A program made the position numbers and the translations under genes. A stretch of 64,000 nt of DNA. It comes from JBBEAM01 sp942491105. GTDB taxonomy: Bacteria > Pseudomonadota > Alphaproteobacteria > Kiloniellales > DSM-21159. The stretch spans positions 744,001-808,000 of the forward strand of contig CALNZX010000001.1 of assembly GCA_942491105.1 (NCBI GenBank), in the 5' to 3' direction. This document shows positions 1-7,749 of this stretch, piece by piece. The notes under the pieces are model-generated. The model did no database searches. It was not told where the DNA came from and saw nothing but the letters and a program-made list of their open reading frames with translations. Position 1 is the first letter of the stretch. Every line of letters starts with the position of its first letter.

Positions 1-743
1 CGCGCGATACCGAAGGCCTGCAAATCGCGCACATCGTCATACTGCGCCTCGGCCCCAAGAGTCAGCAGGGAGCCGCTTCCGATAACGTCGTAAAAGCGCA
101 GCTCGGCGCGCGCGCGCGGCCCGGCGATCTTGTCGAAGCCAGCCGCATCGAAATAGTAGCCGCCGACAAAACCGCGCAGCTCGCTGTTTCCAGCTTCGTT
201 GAGCGGAACCCCGAAACCGATTTCCGCGTCTCCGCCGTAGAGCGCCCGCTCCTCGCCGTAGCGCACGGTCACGCTCCCGTAATCGAAGTGGTCCATATCG
301 TGGACGGCATGGATGTCGTCCTCGGGAATGTAGAAATTGCCCCGAATCTCGAACTGCTCCCACATCACCTCGACGCCGCCGGAACCCTGGATAAAGCTGT
401 TCCCGTGCTCGCTATGCAGGTAGTCGAAGAAGGCATAGACGCCAAGCACCGCCTCCTCGCCAATCAGCGTGCGATACCCGAGGCCGACGTTGACCTCGCC
501 ATTGTCCTCTAGGTCATAGCGCCCCCGCAGGTCGGCGAAGAACATCGAGGTCTCGTCCTGCCACAGCGGCGCGAAGAGCTCGACCGTCCCGATCTGACGC
601 TCGTTGCCCGGCTTCAACTCGATGTGAAGCTGCGGCGACCAGCCATCGGCCAAGGCAGGGCCGGATACGGAAAGCGTTAAGCCAAAAAGCGTTGCGGCAG
701 CCGCAACGAGCCCACGCGGCAACCTACGCGTCGTTTCACCCAT
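1..743 (-). CDS. Inverse autotransporter-type beta-barrel protein, N-terminal part (runs off the window)
   Basis: An open frame starts at an ATG at 743 and continues without a stop to the window edge (247 codons). Residues 1-32 form a signal peptide: basic start, hydrophobic run, cleavage after ALA. The mature part is rich in alternating aromatic and charged segments and contains the FADLRGRYD, NVGLGYR, VYAFFDYLHSEHGN and FEIRGNFYIP stretches typical of the inverse autotransporter (intimin/invasin) beta domain. The barrel begins directly after the signal peptide, with no LysM module. GGTGAGG precedes the ATG. The product should sit in the outer membrane. Whether a passenger domain follows cannot be seen. 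Confidence 0.75.
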   Translation of the reverse strand, partial: MGETTRRLPRGLVAAAATLFGLTLSVSGPALADGWSPQLHIELKPGNERQIGTVELFAPLWQDETSMFFADLRGRYDLEDNGEVNVGLGYRTLIGEEAVLGVYAFFDYLHSEHGNSFIQGSGGVEVMWEQFEIRGNFYIPEDDIHAVHDMDHFDYGSVTVRYGEERALYGGDAEIGFGVPLNEAGNSELRGFVGGYYFDAAGFDKIAGPRARAELRFYDVIGSGSLLTLGAEAQYDDVRDLQAFGIA

Positions 744-1050
744 AACCTCACCCCCAGAAAACAGCTAATAAAGATAAAATTAACAGATCTTTTTCTACCT
801 ATTGGATTGCTGAATATGCTGCCCTCTGGATGCTGTCAAACAGGAAAAGACCAAGCCCGTTCACAAAATGATGATCGCTCCCACGAGGCTGGGCTTGGCA
901 TGAGCGAGTGCAGTCCGCGGGATGGAGACCAATGCTATTTTTGGCCCTGGTTGAGTTTCAGCGCTCTGCGGCACCCGCGGCTCTTGGCGGGTCGCAGGGC
1001 GTGTTAACCGCTTGCCCCCTCCGGCGGCTCCTGTCATAAACCTCGCTTTA
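744..1050. other. Intergenic region between divergent barrel gene and pyrB
   Basis: No gene is seen in these 307 bases. About 760-815 is much richer in A and T than its surroundings and probably holds the promoter of the leftward barrel gene. An inverted repeat, CCAAGCCC at 851-858 and GGGCTTGG at 891-898, lies in the pyrB leader. It lacks a T-tract, so I do not call it a terminator. An open frame at 807-1007 has no family resemblance and no good ribosome binding site. Confidence 0.4.
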
Positions 1051-2025
1051 ATGAGCGCGCAGTTAGAGACTCCGAACCACGGCGGATTTACGCATCGGCA
1101 TCTTCTCGGTATCGAGGGGCTGACAGCGCCGGAAATTTCCTTCCTGCTCGACCTTTCCGACCACTACGCCAATCAGCAGCGCCAGCGCGCCCGGCGCGAG
1201 CGCAAGCTCGACGGCCGCTCGGTGATCAATCTGTTTTTCGAGAACTCGACGCGCACCCGCACCTCCTTCGAGCTGGCGGCGCAGCGGCTCGGCGCCGACG
1301 TCATCAACATGCAGGTCGCCGCCTCCTCGATCAAAAAGGGCGAAACCCTGATCGACACGGCGATGACCCTCAACGCCATGCACCCGGACGTGCTGGTGGT
1401 CCGCCATCCCGACTCCGGCGCCGTCGCGCTGCTGGCGGAGAAAGTCACCGGATCGGTGATCAACGGCGGCGACGGCAGCCACGAGCACCCGACGCAAGCG
1501 TTGCTCGACGCCCTGACCATCCGCCGCCGCAAGGGCCGGCTGCAGGGCCTGAAGGTGGCGATCTGCGGCGACATCCTGCACAGCCGGGTCGCCCGCTCGA
1601 ACATCTACCTGCTCAACATCATGGGCGCCCAGGTCCGCGTGATCGCGCCGCCGACCCTGCTGCCCGCCAAGATCGAGATGCTGGGCGTCGAGGCCTTCTA
1701 CGACATGACCGAGGGGCTGAAGGACTGCGACATCGTAATGATGCTGCGGCTGCAGACCGAGCGCATGCAGGGCACCTACGTGCCCTCGATCCGCGAGTAT
1801 TTCCGCTTCTTCGGCCTCGACCACGAAAAGCTCAAGGCGGCCAAGCCCGATGCCATGATCATGCACCCGGGTCCGATGAACCGTGGCGTCGAGATCGACA
1901 GCGAGCTGGCCGACGACATCGACCGCTCGGCGATCCGCGAGCAGGTCGAGATGGGCGTCGCCGTGCGCATGGCCTGCCTCGACGTGCTGACCCGCAATCT
2001 GCCGCCGATCAATGGCGCGGGCTGA
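1051..2025 (+). CDS. pyrB: Aspartate carbamoyltransferase catalytic chain
   Basis: PyrB condenses carbamoyl phosphate with aspartate, the committed step of pyrimidine synthesis in the cytoplasm. The protein (324 aa from the ATG at 1051) shows the carbamoyl phosphate motif FFENSTRTRTSFE, the HPTQALLDA segment and HPGPMNRGVEI near the C-terminus. A TTG at 1012 would add 13 residues and is less likely. It has a short N-terminal extension before the first helix, as in class A enzymes that assemble with a dihydroorotase-like partner. The next gene begins 5 bases after its stop, so the two are probably cotranscribed. Confidence 0.95.
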   Translation: MSAQLETPNHGGFTHRHLLGIEGLTAPEISFLLDLSDHYANQQRQRARRERKLDGRSVINLFFENSTRTRTSFELAAQRLGADVINMQVAASSIKKGETLIDTAMTLNAMHPDVLVVRHPDSGAVALLAEKVTGSVINGGDGSHEHPTQALLDALTIRRRKGRLQGLKVAICGDILHSRVARSNIYLLNIMGAQVRVIAPPTLLPAKIEMLGVEAFYDMTEGLKDCDIVMMLRLQTERMQGTYVPSIREYFRFFGLDHEKLKAAKPDAMIMHPGPMNRGVEIDSELADDIDRSAIREQVEMGVAVRMACLDVLTRNLPPINGAG

Positions 2026-2029
2026 AGCC

Positions 2030-3331
2030 ATGACCAACAGTGTCCTCCGCACCGCCTTTTTGAACGCCCGTCTGCTCGACCCGGAGTCCGGGCTCGATAC
2101 CCAGGGCGGCCTGCTGGCGGAGAACGGCAAGATCGCCGACTTCGGCCCCGGCCTGTTCAAGGAGGGAACGCCGGAGGGCGCCGATCTCGTCGATTGCGGC
2201 GGGGCCTGCCTGGCGCCGGGCCTGGTCGACATGCGGGTCCAGCTGCGCGAACCGGGCGAGGAGCACAAGGAAGACATCCTCTCGGGCTCGCGCGCCGCGG
2301 CCGCCGGCGGCGTGACCTCGATGGTCGCCTTGCCGAATACCGATCCTGTGATCGACGACGTCGCCGGAGTCGAGTTCGTCGCCCGCCGGGCGCGCGACGT
2401 GAAGATGGTCAAGGTCTATACCTACGGTGCCGTGACCCGCGGCCTGGAAGGCCAGGAACTGACCGAGATCGGTCTGCTGAGCGCCTATGGCGCGGTCGGC
2501 TTTACCGATGGTCTCAAGGCGGTGGCCGACCCCCAGGTGATGCGCCGCGCGCTGAGCTATTCCCGCGCCTTCGGCACGGTGATTCTGCAGCACCCGGAGG
2601 TACCGGAGCTTGCCACCGGCGCGATGAATTCCGGCGAGCTGGCGACCCGGCTTGGCCTGTCGGGCATCTCCCCGCTGTCGGAAGTGATGATGATCGAGCG
2701 CGACCTGCGCTTGCTCGAGATGGTCGGCGGGCGCTACCACGTCAGCCACATTTCCACCGGCGAGTCCGCGCGGGTGATCGCCGCCGCCAAGCAGCGCGGC
2801 TTGCAGGTCACCTGCGATACCGCGCCGCACTATTTCGCGCTCAACGAGCTGGCGGTGACCGATTACCGCACCTTCGGCAAGGTTTCGCCGCCGCTGCGCG
2901 CGGAAGCCGATCGGGAGGCCATCGCCGCCGCCGTCGCGCAGGGCATCGTCGATGCCGTCGCCAGCGATCACAGCCCGCACGATCAGGACGCCAAGCGCAT
3001 CCCCTTCGCCCAGGCCGAGGCCGGTATCGTCGGTCTGGAAACCCTGCTGCCGCTGTCTCTCGGCTTGGTACATCAGGGCCGGACCGGCTTGCTCGAGCTG
3101 CTCGGCCGGCTGACCTATCGCCCCGCCGACATCCTCGGCCTGGAAGCCGGACGTCTGAAAACAGGCGCGCCGGCGGACCTGGTGATTTTCGATCCCGACA
3201 TCGCGGGCCGTATCGACCCGGCGAAGTTCCGCAGCAAATCGAAAAATTCCCCCTTCGAGAACCACCCGGTCGAAGGGCGCGTGCTGCGCACCGTGGTTGA
3301 CGGGCGCAGCATTTTCACTCACGACGGTTAG
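2030..3331 (+). CDS. pyrC: Dihydroorotase-like protein PyrC', probably non-catalytic partner of PyrB
   Basis: This amidohydrolase-fold protein (433 aa) matches class I dihydroorotases over its length. The usual DxHxHLREPG metal motif reads DMRVQLREPG, so both zinc-binding histidines are replaced (Arg69, Gln71). The later ligand regions remain: FTDG, QHPE, YHVSHIST and ASDHSPHD. In Pseudomonas, HxH-deficient PyrC' is an inactive scaffold in a PyrB complex, and tight coupling to pyrB fits that role. Related alphaproteobacterial genes are usually named pyrC or dihydroorotase. An ATG at 2012 overlapping pyrB is an alternative start. Confidence 0.88.
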   Translation: MTNSVLRTAFLNARLLDPESGLDTQGGLLAENGKIADFGPGLFKEGTPEGADLVDCGGACLAPGLVDMRVQLREPGEEHKEDILSGSRAAAAGGVTSMVALPNTDPVIDDVAGVEFVARRARDVKMVKVYTYGAVTRGLEGQELTEIGLLSAYGAVGFTDGLKAVADPQVMRRALSYSRAFGTVILQHPEVPELATGAMNSGELATRLGLSGISPLSEVMMIERDLRLLEMVGGRYHVSHISTGESARVIAAAKQRGLQVTCDTAPHYFALNELAVTDYRTFGKVSPPLRAEADREAIAAAVAQGIVDAVASDHSPHDQDAKRIPFAQAEAGIVGLETLLPLSLGLVHQGRTGLLELLGRLTYRPADILGLEAGRLKTGAPADLVIFDPDIAGRIDPAKFRSKSKNSPFENHPVEGRVLRTVVDGRSIFTHDG

Positions 3332-3334
3332 ATT

Positions 3335-3955
3335 ATGCCCGATCCGATCTCCTGGGAATTCGCCTGGCCCTATCTGACGGCCGCGCTCCTGGCCGGCTAT
3401 CTGCTCGGCTCGATCCCCTTTGGATTGCTGCTGACCCGTCTCGCCGGACACGGCGACCTGCGCCACCAGGGTTCGGGCAATATCGGGGCCACCAACGTGC
3501 TGCGCACCGGCCGCAAGGATCTTGCGCTCGCCACCCTGCTGCTCGACGGCGGCAAAGGCGCGGCCGCGGTTCTGATCGCCATAAACTGGGGACCGGACAT
3601 CGCCTTGATGGCGGGCTACGGCGCGGTGCTCGGGCATCTCTTCCCGGTCTGGCTCGGCTTCAAGGGCGGCAAGGGCGTCGCCACCACCCTGGGCGCGCTG
3701 CTGGCGATATCCTGGCCGGTCGGGCTGGCCGCCTGCGCGACCTGGCTGGCCGTCGCCGGGATCACCCGCTATTCCTCGCTGGCCGCCCTGCTCTGCCTCG
3801 CCCTGGCCCCGCTCTGGGCCTGGCTGCTGCGCGGCGACCTGCAGCTTGTCCAGTTCGCCGCCATTCTCGCGCTCCTGGTTTGGGCCCGGCATCACGAAAA
3901 TATCGGGCGCCTGCTCACAGGCACGGAAAGCAAGATCGGCGCGAAAAAGCCCTGA
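3335..3955 (+). CDS. plsY: Glycerol-3-phosphate acyltransferase PlsY
   Basis: PlsY is an inner-membrane enzyme that transfers acyl groups from acyl-phosphate to glycerol-3-phosphate, the first step of phospholipid synthesis. The 206-residue protein is hydrophobic with about five membrane segments. It shows the family motifs GSIPFG (early), GSGNIGATNVLR, GHLFPVWLGFKGGKGVAT and RHHENI near the C-terminus. The length is normal. It starts 3 bases after the pyrC' stop and probably belongs to the same transcription unit. The dprA start follows at 4034. Confidence 0.96.
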   Translation: MPDPISWEFAWPYLTAALLAGYLLGSIPFGLLLTRLAGHGDLRHQGSGNIGATNVLRTGRKDLALATLLLDGGKGAAAVLIAINWGPDIALMAGYGAVLGHLFPVWLGFKGGKGVATTLGALLAISWPVGLAACATWLAVAGITRYSSLAALLCLALAPLWAWLLRGDLQLVQFAAILALLVWARHHENIGRLLTGTESKIGAKKP

Positions 3956-4033
3956 GCCAGTTCAATCCCGCGCTTGACGGATGATCACGGGCAAAGCATC
4001 GTCGCCTGCGAAAAGAACAAAACAGGGCCAAGT

Positions 4034-5155
4034 ATGCGGGATGCGGAAAGACTGGCTTCCCTGCGGCTCATCCGCAGCGAGAATGTCGGCCCGGTTACCT
4101 ATCGGCAGTTGATCGCGCGCTTCGGCACGGCGCAAGCCGCGCTGGAAGCCCTGCCCGAGCTCGCGCGCCTAGGCGGCCGCCGCCGAGGTTTGAAGCTCTA
4201 CGCCCAAGGCGAGGCGGAGCAGGAGATCGCCGCCCTGGAGAAGCTCGGCGCGCGGCTGCTGCGGCTCGGCGAGCCCGACTACCCCGAGGCGCTGGCCGCG
4301 CTCTCCGACGCGCCGCCGCTGCTCGCCGTCTTGGGACCGGGAAGCCTCACCGAGCAGCGCCTCTTCGCCATGGTCGGCGCGCGCAACGCCTCGGCCAATG
4401 GCCAGCGTCTGGCCGAGCAGCTCGCCCGCGATCTCGGCGCCGCCGGCTTTACCGTGGTTTCCGGCCTAGCCCGGGGCATCGACTCCGCCGCCCATCGCGG
4501 CAGTCTGGCCAGCGGCACGGTCGCGGTGGTCGCCGGCGGCCTGGACGTGGTCTATCCGCCGCAGAACCAGCATCTCTACGAGGCGATTCGCGAACAGGGC
4601 TTGATCGTCTCGGAAATGCCGCTCGGCCTGCAGCCTCAGGCGCGGCACTTTCCCCGGCGCAACCGCATCATCTCAGGGCTGTCCGAAGGCGTCCTGGTGG
4701 TCGAGGCGGCGCCGCGTTCCGGCTCCCTGGTGACCGCCCGCCTGGCCGGAGAGCAGGGCCGCGACGTCTTCGCCATCCCCGGCTCCCCTCTCGATCCGCG
4801 GGCGCGCGGATGTAACGATCTGCTGCGCCAAGGCGCCGTACTGACCGAAACCGTGGACGACATCGTCGAGGCTTTGTCCGGCCGAATCCGGCGCACTCCC
4901 AGCTTGTCGGAAACGCCCGAAGCGGCCGTCTTGGAAGGCGGCGATAGGCCCTTGGAAAGCATCGAGGCGGAGGCCGCTGAGATCGAAGCACTGCTCGGTC
5001 CCAGCGCTGTCACTGTTGACGAACTGCTCCGCCGATGCCAATTGTCACCCGCCGCCGTTAGCCTTGCACTGCTTGAGCTTGAGCTTGCCGGACGTCTCGA
5101 ACGCCAGCCTGGCAACCGCATCGCTCTCGTTGCAGACCGCGAAGCGCGCCCATAA
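4034..5155 (+). CDS. dprA: DNA-processing protein DprA
   Basis: DprA binds incoming single-stranded DNA and loads RecA during transformation. The protein from the ATG at 4034 (373 aa) starts with a helix-hairpin-helix-like region (LIRSENVGPVTYRQL). A Rossmann-like core follows with VGARNAS, SGLARGIDSAAHRG and the FPRRNRIISGLS motif. The C-terminal DML1-like winged helix is present (VDELLRRCQLSPAAVSLALLELE). A TTG at 3974 would add 20 unconserved residues. It ends 13 bases before topA; the dprA-topA order is common in bacteria. Confidence 0.95.
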   Translation: MRDAERLASLRLIRSENVGPVTYRQLIARFGTAQAALEALPELARLGGRRRGLKLYAQGEAEQEIAALEKLGARLLRLGEPDYPEALAALSDAPPLLAVLGPGSLTEQRLFAMVGARNASANGQRLAEQLARDLGAAGFTVVSGLARGIDSAAHRGSLASGTVAVVAGGLDVVYPPQNQHLYEAIREQGLIVSEMPLGLQPQARHFPRRNRIISGLSEGVLVVEAAPRSGSLVTARLAGEQGRDVFAIPGSPLDPRARGCNDLLRQGAVLTETVDDIVEALSGRIRRTPSLSETPEAAVLEGGDRPLESIEAEAAEIEALLGPSAVTVDELLRRCQLSPAAVSLALLELELAGRLERQPGNRIALVADREARP

Positions 5156-5168
5156 AATCGGACCCTCT

Positions 5169-7742
5169 ATGCAACTTGTCGTCGTCGAATCTCCTGCCAA
5201 AGCCAAAACCATCAACAAGTACCTCGGTTCCGACTACGAGGTGCTGGCAAGCTACGGCCATGTGCGCGACCTGCCGGCCAAGGACGGCTCGGTCAAACCC
5301 GACGCCGACTTCGAAATGCTGTGGCAGGTCGATGACAAGGCCGAAAAGCGGCTGAAGGAAATCGCCAGCGCCGCCAAGCGCGCCGACCATATCATTCTCG
5401 CCACCGATCCCGATCGTGAGGGCGAGGCGATTTCCTGGCATCTGGTCGAGGAAATGAAGCGCCGCAAGGTGCTGGATGGTAAGTCCGTCAAGCGCGTGGT
5501 GTTCAACGAGATCACCAAGTCGGCGGTGCAGGAAGCCTTCCGCAATCCCCGGGAACTCAATCAGGAGCTGATCGAGGCCTATCTGGCGCGCCGCGCGCTG
5601 GACTATCTCGTCGGCTTCTCCCTGTCTCCGGTGCTCTGGCGCAAGCTGCCGGGCAGCCGCTCGGCCGGGCGCGTGCAATCCGTCGCCTTGCGGCTGGTTT
5701 GCGAACGCGAAGCCGAAATCGAAGTTTTCAAACCTCAGGAATACTGGTCGGTTGCCGCCAGCCTGAAAGGCGCCGAGACCGAGGCCTTCGAGGCGCGGCT
5801 GATCGCGCTTGAAGGCGAGAAGCTGGACAAGTTCTCCCTGCCCGACGAGGCCAGTGCCCAGCGCGCCGTGCGGATTCTCGAGGAAGCCCCGAGCTTCGCG
5901 GTCAGCCAGGTCGAGCGCAAGGAAGTCCGGCGCAATCCGCAGCCGCCCTTCACCACCTCGACCCTGCAGCAGGAAGCCTCGCGCAAGCTCGGTTTCGGGG
6001 CGACCCGCACCATGCGCACGGCGCAGAAGCTGTATGAAGGCATCGAGCTCGACGGCGAAACCGTCGGCCTGATCACCTATATGCGTACCGACGGCGTGGC
6101 GATGTCGAACGAGGCGATCGGCGCGGCCCGTGGCTTGATCGCCGATACCTATGGCGACTCCTATCTGCCGGATCAGCCGCGCATTTACAAAACCAAGGCG
6201 CGCAACGCCCAGGAAGCGCATGAAGCGATCCGCCCGACGGAGTTTTCGCGCCGCCCCGAGCATGTCGCGCGTCATCTCGGCGCCGACGAGCAAAAGCTTT
6301 ACGAACTGATCTGGCTGCGCGCCCTGGCCAGCCAGACGGCCAGCGCCCGCCTCGACCAGGTCAGCGTCGACATCGCCGCCGAGGGCAATCGCGCCGGCCT
6401 GCGCGCCACCGGCTCCGTGGTGGTGTTCGATGGTTTCCTGCGGCTTTACGAGGAAGGCCGCGACGAACCGAAGCGCGACGGCGAGGAAGAAAACAAGCGT
6501 TTGCCCAAACTGGCCGAGGGCCAAGGCCTAGACCGCCTTGCCATCGACAGCGAGCAGCATTTTACCCAGCCGCCGCCGCGCTACTCGGAGGCCAGCCTGG
6601 TCAAGAAGCTGGAAGAGCTGGGGATCGGCCGCCCCTCGACCTACGCCTCGATTCTCCAGGTCCTTCAGGATCGCAACTACGTGCGCCTGGAGAAACGGCG
6701 CTTCCTTCCCGAGGACCGCGGCCGCCTGGTCACGGCCTTCCTGGCCAGCTATTTCGAGCGCTATGTGCAGTACAACTTCACCGCCGAGCTGGAGCGCGAA
6801 CTCGACGAGATTTCCGACGGGCAGATCGACTGGAAAACCGTCCTGCGGAACTTCTGGGAAGCCTTCTCGGCCAAGCTCGACGAGACCAAGGAGCTGCGGA
6901 TCAGCAACGTCATCGACGTGCTGGACGAGGAACTCGGGCCGCATTTCTTCCCCGCCGATCCGGAGAAGCCCGACGCCGATCCGCGACTCTGCCCTGCCTG
7001 CAACGAAGGGCGGCTCGGCCTGCGGCTGGGGAAAAGCGGCGGCTTCATCGGCTGCTCGAACTATCCCGACTGCCGCTATACCCGCCCCCTGGCGGTGCCG
7101 ACCGGCGAGGAAGGCGAAGCCGCCGATCTCGCCAACAAGCCCCGCGTGCTTGGCCAGGATCCGGAGAGCGGGCTGGACGTGACGCTGCGCAAGGGCCCCT
7201 ACGGCATCTACATCCAGCTCGGCGAAGCCGTGGAGAAGGGCGAAAAACCGAAGCGCGCGTCCCTGCCCAAGGGCGCCTCGCCCGAGGATGTGGATTTGGA
7301 GCTGGCGCTGAAACTCCTCTCCCTGCCGCGCGAAGTCGGCAAGGACCCGGAGAGCGGCGAGACGATCCATGCCGGCATCGGGCGCTACGGCCCCTATGTC
7401 AAACGCGGCAGCACCTACAAATCCCTGCCCAACGACGACGAGCCTCTGGCTGTCCTGGAAATCGGTCTCAACCGCGCGGTCAGCCTGCTCGCCGAGGCGC
7501 CGAAGCGCGGCGGAGCCAGCGCCCTGAAGAGCCTGGGCGACCATCCCAGCGACGGCAAACCGGTGACCCTGCACAGCGGCCGCTACGGCCCCTACGTCAA
7601 GCACGGCCGCCTCAACGCCTCCCTGCCCAAGGGCACGGAGGCCGAAGACGCAAGCCTGGATCTCGCGGTCGAACTGCTGGCCAAGCAGGCCGAGAAGAAG
7701 GGCGTGAGCAAGCCGAAGAAAGCGCGCAAGCGCGCCAGTTGA
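5169..7742 (+). CDS. topA: DNA topoisomerase I (type IA)
   Basis: TopA relaxes negative supercoils by passing one strand through a transient break. The protein (857 aa from the ATG at 5169) opens with the Toprim sequence VVVESPAKAKTI and the acidic DPDREGEA motif. The catalytic tyrosine lies in GLITYMRTDG (Tyr304). One C4 zinc motif follows at about residues 608-638 (CPAC, CSNYPDC). Three C-terminal repeats of the KGPYGIY/GRYGPYVK type end in a lysine-rich tail. E. coli TopA has more zinc ribbons; the GRYGPYV repeat form is usual in alphaproteobacteria. In-frame extension upstream into dprA is not supported. Confidence 0.97.
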   Translation: MQLVVVESPAKAKTINKYLGSDYEVLASYGHVRDLPAKDGSVKPDADFEMLWQVDDKAEKRLKEIASAAKRADHIILATDPDREGEAISWHLVEEMKRRKVLDGKSVKRVVFNEITKSAVQEAFRNPRELNQELIEAYLARRALDYLVGFSLSPVLWRKLPGSRSAGRVQSVALRLVCEREAEIEVFKPQEYWSVAASLKGAETEAFEARLIALEGEKLDKFSLPDEASAQRAVRILEEAPSFAVSQVERKEVRRNPQPPFTTSTLQQEASRKLGFGATRTMRTAQKLYEGIELDGETVGLITYMRTDGVAMSNEAIGAARGLIADTYGDSYLPDQPRIYKTKARNAQEAHEAIRPTEFSRRPEHVARHLGADEQKLYELIWLRALASQTASARLDQVSVDIAAEGNRAGLRATGSVVVFDGFLRLYEEGRDEPKRDGEEENKRLPKLAEGQGLDRLAIDSEQHFTQPPPRYSEASLVKKLEELGIGRPSTYASILQVLQDRNYVRLEKRRFLPEDRGRLVTAFLASYFERYVQYNFTAELERELDEISDGQIDWKTVLRNFWEAFSAKLDETKELRISNVIDVLDEELGPHFFPADPEKPDADPRLCPACNEGRLGLRLGKSGGFIGCSNYPDCRYTRPLAVPTGEEGEAADLANKPRVLGQDPESGLDVTLRKGPYGIYIQLGEAVEKGEKPKRASLPKGASPEDVDLELALKLLSLPREVGKDPESGETIHAGIGRYGPYVKRGSTYKSLPNDDEPLAVLEIGLNRAVSLLAEAPKRGGASALKSLGDHPSDGKPVTLHSGRYGPYVKHGRLNASLPKGTEAEDASLDLAVELLAKQAEKKGVSKPKKARKRAS

Positions 7743-7749
7743 CAGACAC

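Noticed and set aside
851..898. Attenuator or terminator in the pyrB leader
   Set aside because: The 8-bp arms have a 32-base loop and no T-run follows.
807..1007. 66-codon frame before pyrB as a leader peptide or small gene
   Set aside because: No ribosome site, no recognisable family and codon use unlike the neighbours.
2009..3895. Long minus-strand open frame of 628 codons opposite pyrC' and plsY
   Set aside because: It is the antisense of two strongly conserved genes. Its Gln/Gly/Arg/His-rich make-up comes from high GC at third positions and it shows no domain.
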